DNA of 64,000 nt from Stenocarpella maydis (GCA_002270565.1 NQMI01000079.1:112555-176554), one strand, 5' to 3'. Counted from the first letter of the stretch, positions 51,400 through 63,989 are shown. Program-made: numbers and translations. The notes: generated from the sequence alone by a model not told the origin.

Positions 51400-54300
51400 G
51401 TTGGCGTGCCTTTGGAGCCTTCTGTTGCATGTATGCAGGTCCAGTATCAAGGTGGGATTGCTAGCCGGGCAAGGAGAAGGGATACCATCATGGTCTGCTG
51501 CTGCTCTCGGGCTCCCATGATGTGCAGTCGCCCAGGGCCAGGACGGATACATATGTTCCCGCGGGCTGACAGCTGCGGCCGCCGCACCCAGCTCTCGGAG
51601 CTTGATCCATGGCTGTGCGGCTCTCTGCCAAGACGTGACTCTGAACCCTTTGCGCACGAGTGCAGGCCGTGGTCGGATGGAGGGCCGGGTGTCAGAAGAA
51701 AAGCCCGGGCATATACTTTCTACTGGTCTAGTATGTATGTAGACAAAGAGGCTTCCTGCCCGGCCCGTGCATCTGCCGGCGCACGCGAGGCGCACGAGGC
51801 CTGTTGGGCCCTGTTAAGGTTCGTGGCTGGGCGCCATGGCCTGTCGCATGTCGCCGTAGATCGCACACGGCCAGAAGCATAGCGTCCGGTGCCTTCGGCT
51901 TCGCCTTGGCCCTGTGCAGTTCTGGGTTGGATGGCTCGTCACCCGTCCCCCGCAAGCTCGCGGGTGCAGGCTCGGGGCCTTGAGCTTCAGACAGAGTGCG
52001 GGAATCCGCCTGCAGATCATGATCGGTAAATCGCCCTGTCATCATCTGTCAATGGGGTTGGGCTGTGCTCGAGCACGCGGACGGCGGCTCTCTCTGGGCA
52101 GGTGTGTCGCGGGTTTACCGAAAGCCATACTCCCTTGGATGAAATCCAAAATGTTTGACTTCTGGGGATGCTCTTCCACACACTATGAACGTATAAGAGG
52201 CATGCCCGGGATGCTGTGTGCAGTATCTGCCCGGATGCCCACGAAACATCCTTGGCACTACTGGCCACTGCTGGTGAAAACCATATTCATTAGTGGCTTG
52301 AAATTATATACCACACCCGCGTACTGAACGCTCTGCACCCGAGCATCCAAGCTTCTATCATTGTGTTTTATAAGGCGTTCACCCCCTTCTGGATACTACG
52401 CTACTTCAAACGCAACACAAAACACCATAACAGAAGCGGCAGTTATCTTCTGGGGTCTTTCGGCTGAAACAAACGCTATTTGGCTTCGTTTTCAGTGTTT
52501 GTTTCCTGACGCTGCCGGACTCCCCAGATCATCAAGATGGTTTGTACCCACCTAGGCCCAAAAAAGCCAGCGCATTGGCTCGCCGAAAGGGTCAAGAAAA
52601 GCACGGGTTTTACAATGGCACTCATGACTCCCGTCCTAATCCTTCAGTATCGGACAATAATATCTCGGGGCTCGCACGTAATGCGGCGACGGCGGACGGT
52701 ACTTGGTATGTCAAGCGGCAATGCGGGTTCCGAATACATCTGCCAGCTGATTCGGTCTCAAATGTGGACAGGCTTTCGACCACACATATACACCACGCCA
52801 GGTTGGAACGAATCCAGATCGTGATGAAAGCAAACATAGATAAATATAGTGCATCGGATGCAACTGGCCAAGGGGAGCACCTGCAATCTCGAGTGATTGC
52901 GGTCGCAACACGAGTCCGTGATAAGCACGAGGTCTGGTCCGGTATCTGCAAGGAATAGGCATGATTTGAAGTGGTGAGGCATAACATGTCAGGGAGCTCG
53001 GATGATGAGAACAGAAGTGGCTGACAATAGTCTGTGCTGTGCATTGCTTGACAAGCCACCCTCAAAGTGGCATGCTGTCGATATCGCAGTGCATGACGCT
53101 TTCGGAACTTGGGCCACGAGCCTTTTCTTCAATTCTCCAACTAGAACATTGTTCGGAAAGGGCCTCAGTTGGAAGCGACCTCATCAGAGTCAGGACGAGA
53201 ACACGAGGCTTTGTTTGCAACTCCAGCGACAACAAATGACCGCTGTGCCTGACCAAGAATGGAAGGGAAGCCTCGCTGCTTGGCTCGTGGCACAAACAAC
53301 TGCAAATAACCTCCTTCAGGAGTCTCACCTGCCGTCCCTGGCTAGCCTGTTGCATGGCACGTCCCGAGGGATCAATGTGTTCCACTTCCTTGGGTGCAAA
53401 CGTTCCTGGTTCTGTTTGTTGCGAGGCAGTTGATGACGAGGCTGCGTCGAGGACCAACAATGCCGTCTGTGGAGATGATGTTTCTCCGTGATGACCCTCG
53501 GCCCACATCGCCTGGGTCAGACGAGGCAGATAGATGACCTGTACGTTCTGAGACGAACTGGCCGTCAGTGTATACCGTCTGATATCAATAGCCGGCGGGG
53601 GGGGGGGGCTGAATTCCAGCCAGGGAGCTTGGAGCCATTGAAGTCAAACGAACAGCCCTACTCTCGCAGAGAGCATATAAATTTGGCCCCTACGATTGGA
53701 CAGAGAGCACTCCATGTGGTAGCCTTCTGATGCCTTGTCAATAGTGTTTCCATACTGAGCCTGTTAACTTTTACAAGCATCAGCAAAAGCCATAGACCTA
53801 GTGACAGCTCCGTACTTTGAGTCTTCTGCTGGCCACGCTCTGCGGATCATTTGGATTGCTAATATACGGCCCATGAGAAACTCCTCGACACCGGCGGGTG
53901 GGTCATCTTGAATCGGTATCCCAAATGTCTTGCCTCTGGATATCCCAGGTGCTTGAGGTAGTACTCACCAGACAAATCTCAAAGACCATACACTTGCCTA
54001 ATAACACAGGTCCAGAGTCGCAGGGAGACTATCGGTATCGGTGACACGCTTGTCCTTTCCACGTCACAGGCACATGAGAGATCATGCCAAGCACACTGCT
54101 ATGCTCGGAAATTTTGTATTTATGGCAGATTTGCAAAACGGACAGCACTTGAACAGGAGGGCAAAAGTGGGGCGCGAAACTCTTCAGGGCCGAAGGTGGA
54201 GACTGCGGAGGGCAGACGGCACTTGTACTTATCAGCAGGCAGGTAGGGCGAGACTCGCAGCACGGAGTATATTAGTAGTAGATAGATATGTTGGCGGGCG

Positions 54301-55952
54301 GGCCTACTGTGGGACTCTGGAGGTGCTAGGCAGAGGTAACAATGGCGAGCTGCCTCGATGGGTGCCGTGCGATGGCGAGGAGTTGGTGTGGCCGGTCCAA
54401 TTTTGCGGGTTGAGGGGTGTCGAGCAACGCCGCTGACCAATCTCGATGTTGGAACGAAAAGGGAATCCTTCGATGGTTCAAGACAGCAAGAAAGGGGCCG
54501 TGGGAGGTGGGTCGTCGAGTTGGGCCGAAACTGCAGGTGGCTGACACGCAGTGACAAGAAGACCCGACGCCCGTCCTGCACCAGACGCGCATCTTGGTGA
54601 CGACATTAGCATGAGTCACCGGCGAGAAAGATTGGCGGGGGTGATGTAACATGGATACATAGTAGTCTGGCAGCCTGTGAGGCAGCGAGCAGATTCGTGG
54701 GTCTAGCATCTGATGATGGGCCGCAGGTAGTGCGCGTGCCGGGTTTGACGCTTGTTGTCGTCAGCACATGCTGCCTGCCTGCCTGCCTGCGCGCCGACCG
54801 GCACTCGCAGTGAAGAGGGGGATGGCTGTGCTTTCTGTGCAACAAGGCGCCTTGATCCTCCATCCTCGCGGACTGCTTCCTCGTGGGCGACCAGAGGGCC
54901 AATGTTGGGGACCACGCCGATGCTGCCCAGAGGCGATACTGGTGCTCCGTGGACGACGGAGGGCTGCCACGAGAAGGCAGAAACTGGCACGACCTGTCCT
55001 GCTGGCTGGGGATAGTTACAAAATTATAAACGGGGAAAGGGGGCAGCAGGGAAGCAAGGCGGGCAAGCACCGACTTGAAGCTGCGTGATGGCGCATTGAT
55101 GAAGCAGGAGCTGGGGCTGGAGCGCCTGGGGGACGAGGGGCTTAAGTCCGATAACGCCGGTGCAGCAACGGGCCTCACCTCAGCTCTTGCAACCCATATG
55201 CTCGGTATTATATTCTACCTAGGTATGCTGTCGCTAACCTGATGGCACCGCTCATCAGACCACCGCTGGCAGCTCGCCTGCCGCGGTCGACGTTGTTGCA
55301 GTTGCTGCGGTGCTGGGGCTGCATAGGCGTCCTGCGCTACGCCCTTTCCTGCCGCCACTTCTCTTGTGATGCTGCCGCAGTGGGACGGCGCCGCATATAA
55401 TCCCGCCGTCGACCGCATTGATCTCTGCGCTCCTGGGGTCCTGATCCTTCTGCCCCCCTCTGCCTCTTCAACCCGGCTGGCCTGCCCAAGGACCGTTTCT
55501 CCTCGTGCGACAGCCATCCCGACCCTCGCTCTTGTGCCCGGGGACTCGTTCGGCACCAGCCTCTGCTCATTCTCCTGGCGCGCAAGCCACCTAGTTGTCG
55601 TGCTCCCTCGGGCTTCTGGCCTGCGCGCCCTTGCTCCAAGACGGCCCGCTTACCCCGCGACTGTCGCCCGTGCTGATTGTGATCGATTGCGAGTCGCACA
55701 AGTAGTCCTCTGCAGGCTGACACGGCTTCGCCATCACCCCTCGACTGCCAAAAGCCCAGGACCGGCCGGACCGCAGACCGAGTGCTCCTGTTCGCGTTCT
55801 GCTCTGGGACCGCAGGTTCAGCACCCAAGACCGCTGGGAACAGATATTAATACTACTTGGGAAGCCGGCCCTCCACCGCCGTCTCGCGACGTCACCTCGC
55901 GCCCCGTGCTTGGCTGGACTGATAATCAGCCAGCAGTCAAGGCCCGTCCGTC
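51400..55952. other. 4.5 kb stretch without a supported gene
   Basis: This is the longest gene-free interval. Scattered frames of 100-190 codons (for example plus 52542-52958, both strands at 53002-53508, minus 54606-55178) show no domain motif, signal peptide or splice-linked extension. It includes a 12-base G run (53597-53608) and TGCC tetranucleotide repeats (about 54773-54788). The last 600 bp are covered by a long plus frame that overlaps the next gene's start, treated separately. Confidence 0.5.
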
Positions 55953-55955
55953 ATG
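55369..55955 (+). other. Long upstream ORF overlapping a Zn2Cys6 start by ATGA
   Basis: An ATG-initiated frame of 195 codons starts at 55369 and stops at TGA 55954-55956 region, sharing bases with the ATG at 55953. Its translation is low in recognisable features (Pro/Arg/Ala/Ser-rich) and may simply be chance openness in GC-rich leader DNA. If transcribed in the same mRNA it would strongly affect initiation at the regulator. Confidence 0.25.
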
Positions 55956-58688
55956 ACGCGCACCCCAAACCCCAACACCCCCTCCTCAGGGGCGCGCTCT
56001 CCCGACCAACACCGGGTTGTGCGCAAACGGAACAGAGTGCCACTGAGCTGCTATCCGTGCAGGTCCAGGAAGCTGAAATGCGACCGGACCCACCCGTGTA
56101 GCAACTGTGTGAGGCGGGAAGGTGTCGACACCCTGGCTTGCTCCTATGCGACCCCTTCCAACCGCAAGAGGAGCCAGAACCAGCAGGCCAGCAGCCCTGA
56201 CGATATGCAGAACCGGATTGACCGGCTGGAGGGGCTGGTCCTGTCTCTGATGCACGGCGGCGCCGCAATCACCTCAGAAGTCGCAGCGGCTGCCGGCGCC
56301 GTCACAGCCGGCAGCCGCAGCACGAATTCATCGGGGCCTGGGGCCAACTCGGCAACTCCCAACTCCTCGTCCGCAGGGGCCGGCCAGGATGACGGAGAGA
56401 TGAGGGACGATGAGGGCGAGGACAGCGATATCGATGATGGGCTGGCGAATTCCCTCGGTGTGCTCAAGGTGGACACCGACATGGGAAAGTCCATGTACAT
56501 AGGGCAGGAACACTGGCACACCATCCTTGCCGACATCTCCGAGGTCAAGAACTACTTCAACAGCCACAAGAAGGATCTCGAGAGGAGCTACGAGAAGGTG
56601 CTCCTCAGCAAGCCGGCCTATGCTCGGAGCGGGCCGACATTCCTCATGGGTGCCGCCCCGGCGTCGGACGTCGAGCTGAGGGCAGAGCTCCCTCCCAAGT
56701 CGGCCGTGCTTGCCCTCTGCGCCCGGTACTTCAATTCCATGGACAATGCGGTCAACATCATCCACGCCCCTACCTTTCACAAGCAGCTCCGTGCGCACTG
56801 GCAGGATCCGAGCAGGACGCCGCTCATGTGGCTAGGCCTGCTCTATTCGGTCCTATGCCTGGCAATGCTGAGCTACCACAAGGTCGGAGACGAGCCGGCC
56901 GAGTGGAAAGGTAGGACTCTTGAGCTGGCCGCCGAGTATCGGCTGCGGACCGTTCAGTGTCTCATTACCGCCGACTACACGAAGCCGAGCGAATACACGG
57001 TGGAAACCATGCTGCTCTATGTTTTTGGGGAATTCTCGTCCAGGTGGGACGCGGACCTGTCACTGTGGCTGATATGCTCCTTGGTGACCCGCGTGGCGTT
57101 CCGAATGGGATTCCACAGAGATGCGAAGTGGTTTCCATCGCTTACACCATTTCAAGCTGTAAGCAGACCAGGCCCACTCGGCGTTGGCAGAACAAGAAGA
57201 AAAGAAGAATAAAAGGATTAACAACGTATGCAGGAAATGCGAAGGCGGACGTGGGCCCTTGTGAGAATGTCTGATATTGTCTTTTCACACCAGGTCTCGC
57301 TGCCAAGTATGATCTACGATCACGAATGTGACACGCAGATGCCACACAACATCTTCGATGAAGAGTTTGGCCCGGACACAAAGGTCCTCCCCCCGTCCCG
57401 GCCGAACAGTGAGCCGACGCCCATCAGCTACATGATCATCAAGGTCAAGCTCTGCCTGGAGCTGGGGAACATCCTGCAGGTGACAAACCGGGTCGGGAAG
57501 CAGGCGGCATACGACGACATCCTGAGGTTTGACGCCAGACTGCGGGAGCTCAGAGACGAGATCCCTCCGCATCTGAAGATGCAGCCTCTGGAGGGGTGTA
57601 GCGACCCCCTCACCCTGATCGTCGCGAGGTTCAACGTTGATATCTTGTACCTCAAGATACAGTGCCTCTTGCATCGGAAATACCTGGCAAGGTCGAGGCA
57701 CAACCCCAGGTACGCGCACTCCAGGCGAAGTGCCATAGAGGCATCGCTGGAGATGCTGCGGCACCTGATCAGCCTGCACCGGGAGTCACAACCCGATGGT
57801 CGGCTGCGGGCGATCAAATGGTTTGTTACCTCGATAGCGACCAAGGAGTTCCTCCTGCCCACAATGCTGGTGATCCTGGACCTGCACTTTGACAAGCAGG
57901 CGGATGGCGCCGGCCGGCCCCGACAGGACTCGCTCTCGGCAAACTTCTGGACTCTGGAGCAACGACTAGAGATGGTGCGCAGCCTCGAGACGACGCGGGA
58001 TATCTGGGAGGGCATGACGGATGGGTCGATGGAGGCTGTCAAGGCCTACAACATCATCAAGATCATGCTTGACCAGACCAAGAGCCCTGGGCCGGAGAGC
58101 CAGCCCAGCAACCCGGCCTCGGCCGTCCCGCAGCAGCCCCCGGCCGCGACAAAGGACGACCTGCTCTCCAACCTAGGCGGGGCTAGTCTGGAGCCGGAGC
58201 AGTCGGCGGCCATGACACTGGGCATGATGTCTTCGGGTGGGCTGACGCCAGACACGGCGGCCGCCTTTGGGGGAGCCATACAGAGCCCCGGGGGGACGAC
58301 GTACCCAGGAATGGACCTGTCAGTACCTCCGGCTGGCGAGGGGACAGGCATGACGCCCGACTTCTCGGGTGATCTGAGCCTGAACCCCGGGTCGCCCTTC
58401 TCGTCCATTTTCGGCAACGGCATGGACATGGGGCAGAATTTTGACTGGGTAAGTTTTGGACCCCACAGACACGGGCTCTTCAGAGATGACAATGACATGG
58501 GCTGACACGTTGGCTTCCCATAGGATGCACTGCAAAACTATACAGAAAACACCAATTGGGGTACGGAGAACCAGTTCCAGACCTTCTTTGGGGCCGACGC
58601 GAGCAATATGGGCCAGGGACGAAGCGGACCTTCGCCCGGAAGCGGGGATGGGTTCTCGTTCAGCACGCCTGGGAGCAACTCCAAATGA
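55953..58688 (+). CDS. Zn2Cys6 transcription factor with Fungal_trans domain
   Basis: A predicted 861-residue nuclear regulator in three exons: 55953-57158, 57234-58448, 58524-58688. The zinc cluster is near residues 33-63: PLSCYPCRSRKLKCDRTHPC and then SNCVRREG...ACSY. A dimerisation helix follows (MQNRIDRLEGLVLSL), then an acidic region (DDGEMRDDEGEDSDIDDGL). The Fungal_trans middle homology region spans about 230-600: ALCARYFNSMDNAVNIIHAP, MWLGLLYSVLCLAML, TVETMLLYVFGEFSSRWDAD and RRRTWALVRMSDIVFSHQVS, the last across the intron 1 join. The C-terminus is Gly/Pro/Thr-rich, ending in a short exon. The class controls metabolism or development; targets are unknown. Confidence 0.9.
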
Positions 58689-58949
58689 GAAGTGTGTGTA
58701 CCGGGCACAAGACGATCGCAGGCACGTACGCAGGCTGGGATGCCTGGGCAGTTTGGCATGATTTGGCCGGCCGAGGCCATGGTGTGCACTGTTTGGTGAA
58801 AACGAACTGGGTCGGGCCGCGCCATATGCATGCAGTATGGCCAGGCGCAAGGCCTCCAGCACATGTGCTTCCAGGGAACAAAAAGTCAGCAGCGAGGGGA
58901 AGGCAGCTGGCAGGATGTAAAATTAAAGGCAAAAAAAAAAAAATACCCA

Positions 58950-58950
<1 letters not shown>

Positions 58951-58990
<40 letters not shown>
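58951..58990. repeat. Compound microsatellite (CT)12(CA)8
   Basis: Twenty-four bases of CT repeat run directly into sixteen bases of CA repeat. Confidence 0.92.
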
Positions 58991-58991
<1 letters not shown>

Positions 58992-60461
58992 TCCATGTGT
59001 CTCTGATGCTAGGTGTACACTATACTTGGCTTGGGAAACACCAAGGTCTACTGGTTCACAGCCAGTCAGGTTGCCTGTCTGCACGCCCGTAATCCTGGCC
59101 TGCTCCCCACCTGTCAGGGGCTGAGGTGAGCAATCCATAGAGGCGATGGCGCAGGTCTTGATGCCCACGGTTTAACGAGGAGGCCGCGAAATCCTTTTAT
59201 GCTTGACCGTGGGTTACTTGACAACAAAATGACACATTTACAATTAGTACTATACCAAGGTATGCAGATTTTGGGTGCCAGTGCTAAAAGTACTAAGGTT
59301 TAAAATAGAATTGAGGGCTGTGATGTGTAGATCAATGCAGGTGTCGCAAGGTTCTGATGCCGGTATCATGCGGACCGGGGGGGGGGGGAGATTGATTATT
59401 TTTCAGGGGCAGAGAGAGGCGGGCCAGTCTGCCAGTGTTGCTGTCAAATCCGTCCTCGGCCAGAGTGCGGCAGAGATATATACGGAGTAGTGTAGTGTAC
59501 ACAGTAGGCAGGCTGGCAGAAAAGCGAGACTACGTAGTCACCACGAACGAGGTGGCCTGTTGACCTATGTACGAAGTATTCCTATGGCTGCGAGGCAGCC
59601 AATCGATCCTGGGTGGCCTGGCCCCCCTGAGCTGGTTTGTTTCAATTGCCCTTGTAGTGTAGGCCCGTTTCGCCAACACCAGCGTCCCACCAGGCCCGAG
59701 TCCATGATTGGCCGAGGACGAGAAACAAAGTTGCCCCGCTGCAGCCATTCAAACCCCCTTCTGCGCCACCAGCTCGGTTCGTCCCTTGTTCAATGTGTAC
59801 ACCATAACCATAATACATACTCTGAATTGAGGGGTCTCGACCGGGGGGCCTGTTGGTGGCTCAGCGCCAATGGATCTGCCGGCAGCTGGGATGATGATCG
59901 CCCCCTCCTGACCCTGACAGAAGCTTGCTCTGGCCAGCGAGGAGGCGCCGGCCCAGCGAGCATGGCTTGGGCCTGCCTGCAGGGCCACTCATGGGGAGAG
60001 CCGGACAGGTGGGAATATTGAAAAGGCTCGAGTGAGCCGCCGGTTTTTGTTCAGCCGGTGCCCTTCACGATCCTTTTGCTCACTCACTCACTACTTGTCT
60101 GGCGAATTTCCCGTCTGGCCCGGAACCTCGTAAAGCACCTCCCAACCGCCTACATTCTTTTCCCTGAGGCTGCTGTGCCCGCTGTTGCTCGTCTGTCTGC
60201 CGCTCCTGGCCGAGCGCTTACAATACCACTCACTTGTCCTGCTGCCGTTTATATTGGACCACAAACGGCATTGTACAAGGCATATTCCGTCACCCATTGT
60301 ACAGAACCCCGGGTGCTTTTCTCGTCACTCCAGGCCCTTGGTCACTCGTGTCACCAAGCCCACTTTCGTCCGGGGCTTCTTATATCGTCTGTCTGCCTCG
60401 ACAACACCTGCAGCCTTGAGGAGAACTCCTCCCCCCCCCCCCCCCGAGACTCCTCGCCCAG

Positions 60462-60462
<1 letters not shown>

Positions 60463-60494
<32 letters not shown>

Positions 60495-60495
60495 C
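60463..60495 (+). repeat. (AAC)11 repeat in the 5' leader of the secreted protein
   Basis: Eleven AAC units end six bases before the ATG at 60502. CAA-rich unstructured leaders often favour efficient scanning; that is an inference here. Confidence 0.85.
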
Positions 60496-60501
60496 GAAGC
60501 A

Positions 60502-61232
60502 ATGCAGTTCCAGCACCTCACCGCCCTTGTCGGATTCTCGGGCGCAGCTCTGGCCCTCCCAGCCGGGCCCGCGCACACCAACAACCTGGGTAAGCGCGAT
60601 GCCACCCAGGTCCTGCTGGACATCATGCCCAAGTCCGGCTCGTGCGAGGGACGAGGCGACGAGTGCCGCACTGCCGTCCAGGCCGCCCCATACCTCGTCC
60701 AGGCCATGACCAAGTACAACATTGCCACCAACATGGAGCAGGCTGGAATCTTGGCCCTCGTGGGGTTCGAGTCCGACGACATGCAGTACAAGAAGAACCT
60801 GGTCCACGCCGCCGAGGGACAGGGCACTAGCAACCAGTAAGTGAACCTGTTGAACTCGCTCTTGGCGGGAAGGGGGCCCCTTTGCCCTTCCCGCCCAATT
60901 CTCCTTTTCCCACCTTAGCAGAAGCGCTGACCAAATCTTTTCCAACCACCTACAGGCAACAGGGCCAGTGGAACGTCAAGTACGCCAACAGCATCCCCGA
61001 GCTGGCGTCCTTGGGCCTCACCGAAACCACCGTGCTTGACCACGTCATTGACGACAAGTACAACTTCGGCACCGGCCCCTGGTTCTACTCCACTCAGTGC
61101 CAGGCCGCCCACGCTGTCGTCAACGGCGCCGCCGACGACTGGTTCACGGCCTACATGGCGTGCGTGAACACCGCGGTTGAGCCCCGCCTGGAATACTGGG
61201 ACAGGGCGAAGAAGGCCTTTGGCCTGGCCTAG
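60502..61232 (+). CDS. Small secreted protein, lysozyme-like
   Basis: A predicted 203-residue secreted protein in two exons (60502-60836 and 60956-61232). Residues 1-19 (MQFQHLTALVGFSGAALALP) form a signal peptide, and GKRDA just after suggests a Kex2 cleavage. The mature chain is all-helical in character: CEGRGDECRTAVQAAPYLVQ, then AGILALVGFESDDMQYKKNL, GQGTSNQQQGQWNVKYANSI and FYSTQCQAAHAVV...YMACVNTAVE. The Glu in GFES followed by GQGT and the later helices resembles lysozyme-like folds in fungal secreted proteins (moderate inference, no catalytic proof). Four Cys could form two disulfides. An upstream in-frame extension to 60058 exists but lacks ATG, so the start at 60502 is preferred. 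Confidence 0.75.
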
Positions 61233-61778
61233 GGCATAATCTTGGGTGTGTGGAATGCCAGTGGGAGCCGGGGAGATGTGGTGGGGGACGCAGGCGTTTA
61301 TGTTTTGGTCTTGTTATCTTGTTGGGGTCCGTTTTCGGGGCCGTCAACTTTGTTCCGGTACTGATATGAGTCTATGAGAAATACCCATGATCTGATTCAG
61401 TTTGTTGCGTATTTGTGGGCGGGCCATGTTGGAACACTGAATGAATAGAATGAATAGGCGCATCGCTTGATTGACTGGTCCTCTTGGTGTTGACCCCGGG
61501 CCGAATACGTTGGTACTCTAAACACCGCGAGAGACGCGGTGCGCGAAAAAAGACTCGTGGTCCCACCCCGATCTGGAAGCTGTAGCGCAGGCCTGAGAGG
61601 TGAGATCCACGCGCATGGTTGGTCTCCATTAGTATCTTATCCGTCCACTGCAACGTCGCCGCACAAACGCACCCCGGCCTCCTGAACAAGCCGCACTCGA
61701 TAAACCTCTCCACAACAAGCCCCGCCGCCCAAAAGACGCAAAGCAAGCCCAAGGACCGCACGTCAGACTGGCGCCGAG

Positions 61779-61786
61779 TATAAAAG
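61779..61786 (+). promoter_or_regulatory. TATA box of the FAD monooxygenase gene
   Basis: TATAAAAG lies 70-77 bp upstream of the ATG at 61856, a suitable spacing for a fungal core promoter with a short leader. Confidence 0.55.
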
Positions 61787-61794
61787 CTGGAAGC

Positions 61795-61844
61795 AAAAAA
61801 GAAAAAAGAAAGAAGAAGAAAGAAAAAAAGAAGGAAAAAAAAGA
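61795..61844 (+). repeat. 50-base homopurine tract in the 5' leader
   Basis: An uninterrupted A/G run ends eleven bases before the ATG. It probably lies in the leader of the monooxygenase mRNA. Confidence 0.85.
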
Positions 61845-61855
61845 CCACACGCAAA

Positions 61856-63989
61856 ATGTCGTCACGTGGCAGCGACTTCCGCGTGGTCATCGCGGGCGCC
61901 AGCATCGCGGGGCTGAGCCTGGCGCTGGCGCTCGAGCGGGCCGGCATCGACTTTGTCGTGCTCGAGGCGCACGGGGCCGTCGCGCCACAGGTCGGCGCCA
62001 GCATCGCCGTCCTCCCCAGCGCCGCCCGCCTGCTGGACCAGCTGGGCTGCTACGCCGACGTCGCGGCCATGGTCGGCTGCTCCACCGACAACTTTATCAT
62101 CCGGGACGCCGGGGGCGCCAAGATGATCCATATCGAGAGGCTGGAGGAGCATCTGGTGCAGCGGTCGGTGGCTCTCTTGGTTTCCGCCCCCCCTCTGCTT
62201 GTTCCCCGCCTGCTGTGTCTCCCGAGACTGACTGCGGATCGCCTGGGGGGCTGTGTTTAGCCATGGGTACCCCATGATCTTCTTTGAGAGGATGATGCTC
62301 ATCCAAGTGCTTTACAAGCACGTCCGCCAGAAGGACAAGGTCCTGACGTCCCGGCGCGTCGTCGGCTTCGAGATGGATGATGGCGGCGTCTCTGTCAGGT
62401 GTCAGGACGGCTCTGTCCACCGGGGGAGCATCCTCATCGGGGCCGACGGCATCCGCAGCACTGTGAGCCGGCAGATGTCACAACTGGGCGGCAGGTCGCA
62501 AAGAGGTAAACTCATTCTCTCGTACTCGTCTGGCAGCTTTGTGCTCGCTCCATCTGCTGTGGTCTAAACTCCTCGGGGTCCATTGCCCGCTGAGTAGCAT
62601 GTTCAGCAACTGCCAAGCAGCCGTCAGAGACGTGCCCCTTGTGTGTACCACATGGTCAAAACCGTATCCTGCCTGAGGAAGTGTGTGTGTTGGTTCCACC
62701 GCTGATGTGCACCTCAGGCCTGCCGGTCCGGTATAGGTGCCTCTTTGGCATCTCGGAAAAGGTGCCTGGCATAGCTGAAGACACCATGCACCATGCCACC
62801 AACTATTCGTCATCTCTCTTTGCATGCTCGGGCCCTAATGACCGCACCTATTGGTGCCTGTTCCACAACCTTGGCGATACCTACTATGGTGATGCACTGC
62901 CTCCGTACGGCGAAAAAGAAGAGGCGGAGACCGCGAGGATCCATGGGCCCGACGCCGTCACCGACACGGTCAAGTTCTCGGACCTGTACGGGCGGCGCAT
63001 CACTTCCGTGAGCACTCCATTGCACGAGGGCGGGCTGGACAAGTGGTATGAAGGGCGGTGCATGGTCGTTGGTGACGCGGTGCACAAGGTAACAAGCCTC
63101 GTCCACAGCCGCCTCGTACAGTGGGTAGCCCGAGACTGACTGCCACCAGTTCAACCCAATCATAGGGCTCGGGGGTATGAGCGCACTAGAGACAACAGCC
63201 GTCCTCACAAACAACCTCCTCAAGCTCCTGGGGCCGTCCCCGAGTCCGACCATGGCCGAGATCGAAGCCGTCTTCGCCAGGACCCAGGAGTCCCGGCAGC
63301 CCCGCTCAGCAGCGCTGGTCGCAGCCTCGATGCAGACCCAGCACCGCTTCGCCATGGAGTCGCCGTGGCTGCGCTTCATGAACAGGTACTTCTACCCTGG
63401 CCAGGGCTCGCGATCCGCCTTGAGGCTGCTTTCCCAGTCTTTCCCTGGCACGCCGGGCTTCGATGTCGCCGCGGCCGGGAGGCCGGGCATTCCTCCGCCG
63501 GAGAAGGGCAGGGAGATGCCGGCATGGCTCCCTGCTCCGCCGGCTTCCCTCGCGCTGCCGTACGAGGATGAGCTCCTCCGGCCCCCGGCGCCGAGGACCG
63601 CGTTCGTGAGCCTGGTCACCACCGCGGCGCTCATCGGCCTGGCCTTTCTGGGGGTGGACCTCCTCTTGTACACGTCGCTTGCGAATGGGACCTTCAGGCT
63701 TGTGGACGAGGCGGTCTGGCAGAGGAGCGTCGAGGTCCCGGGGAAGGGGATGGTAGAGCTGAAGGCGCTGTCCAGCCAGGGGAGCATGTTCCCCATGCTG
63801 GACGAGCTGCTGGCGACATTGGTTTCGCTGTTCTTACCCCTTGTTGCAGAAGATGTGACGAACCGGTCGAGCTTGGAGAGGAAGCTCCACGGGGGCTATT
63901 TCCTGGTCTCCGTGGTGCTGCCCATCGTCGCTGTGATGATGGTCGAGGGCAGCAGGAAGAGGAATACCTGGTCCCTGATCTGGAGGTAG
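61856..63989 (+). CDS. FAD-dependent monooxygenase with C-terminal membrane domain
   Basis: A predicted 587-residue flavoprotein in four exons: 61856-62163, 62261-62505, 62718-63088, 63150-63989. Motifs of the class A (PHBH/PaxM-like) group: VVIAGASIAGLSLALAL (14-19 GxSxxG), later LIGADGIRS (about 160), and GDAVHKFNPIIGLGG (about 303-317). HGYPMIFFERMMLIQVLY is typical of fungal meroterpenoid epoxidases. After about residue 450 come three hydrophobic segments: SLVTTAALIGLAFLGVDLLL, LDELLATLVSLFLPLV and GGYFLVSVVLPIVAVMMVEG. It may epoxidise or hydroxylate a lipid substrate at the ER (inference). The frame ends TAG at 63989 close to the window edge; a GTAGGC overlapping that stop could instead be a donor, so the C-terminus may continue outside. 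The intron 1 donor (GTCGGT) is weak. Confidence 0.85.

Larger units (their letters stand above)
58689..60501. other. Intergenic, rich in simple repeats
   Basis: About 1.8 kb. It contains an A13-type run (58932-58943), the CT/CA microsatellite (58951-58990), a 12-base G run (59377-59388), C15 (60431-60445) and the (AAC)11 leader repeat. No gene is supported. Confidence 0.5.
61233..61855. other. Intergenic, promoter of the monooxygenase gene
   Basis: About 620 bp. It carries the TATA box and purine tract listed separately. No gene is visible. Confidence 0.5.

Noticed and set aside
52542..52958. Plus frame of about 138 codons
   Set aside because: No ATG at its start, no recognisable motif and no splice-linked partner exon.
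53002..53508. Overlapping frames of about 145 codons on both strands
   Set aside because: Neither has a family motif; both being open suggests chance.
54606..55178. 190-codon minus-strand frame
   Set aside because: Composition is Ser/Arg/Pro-rich without features; likely promoter or leader sequence of neighbouring genes.
60058..60501. In-frame upstream extension of the secreted lysozyme-like protein
   Set aside because: It starts at GTG, includes the AAC leader repeat as polyAsn and would bury the signal peptide.
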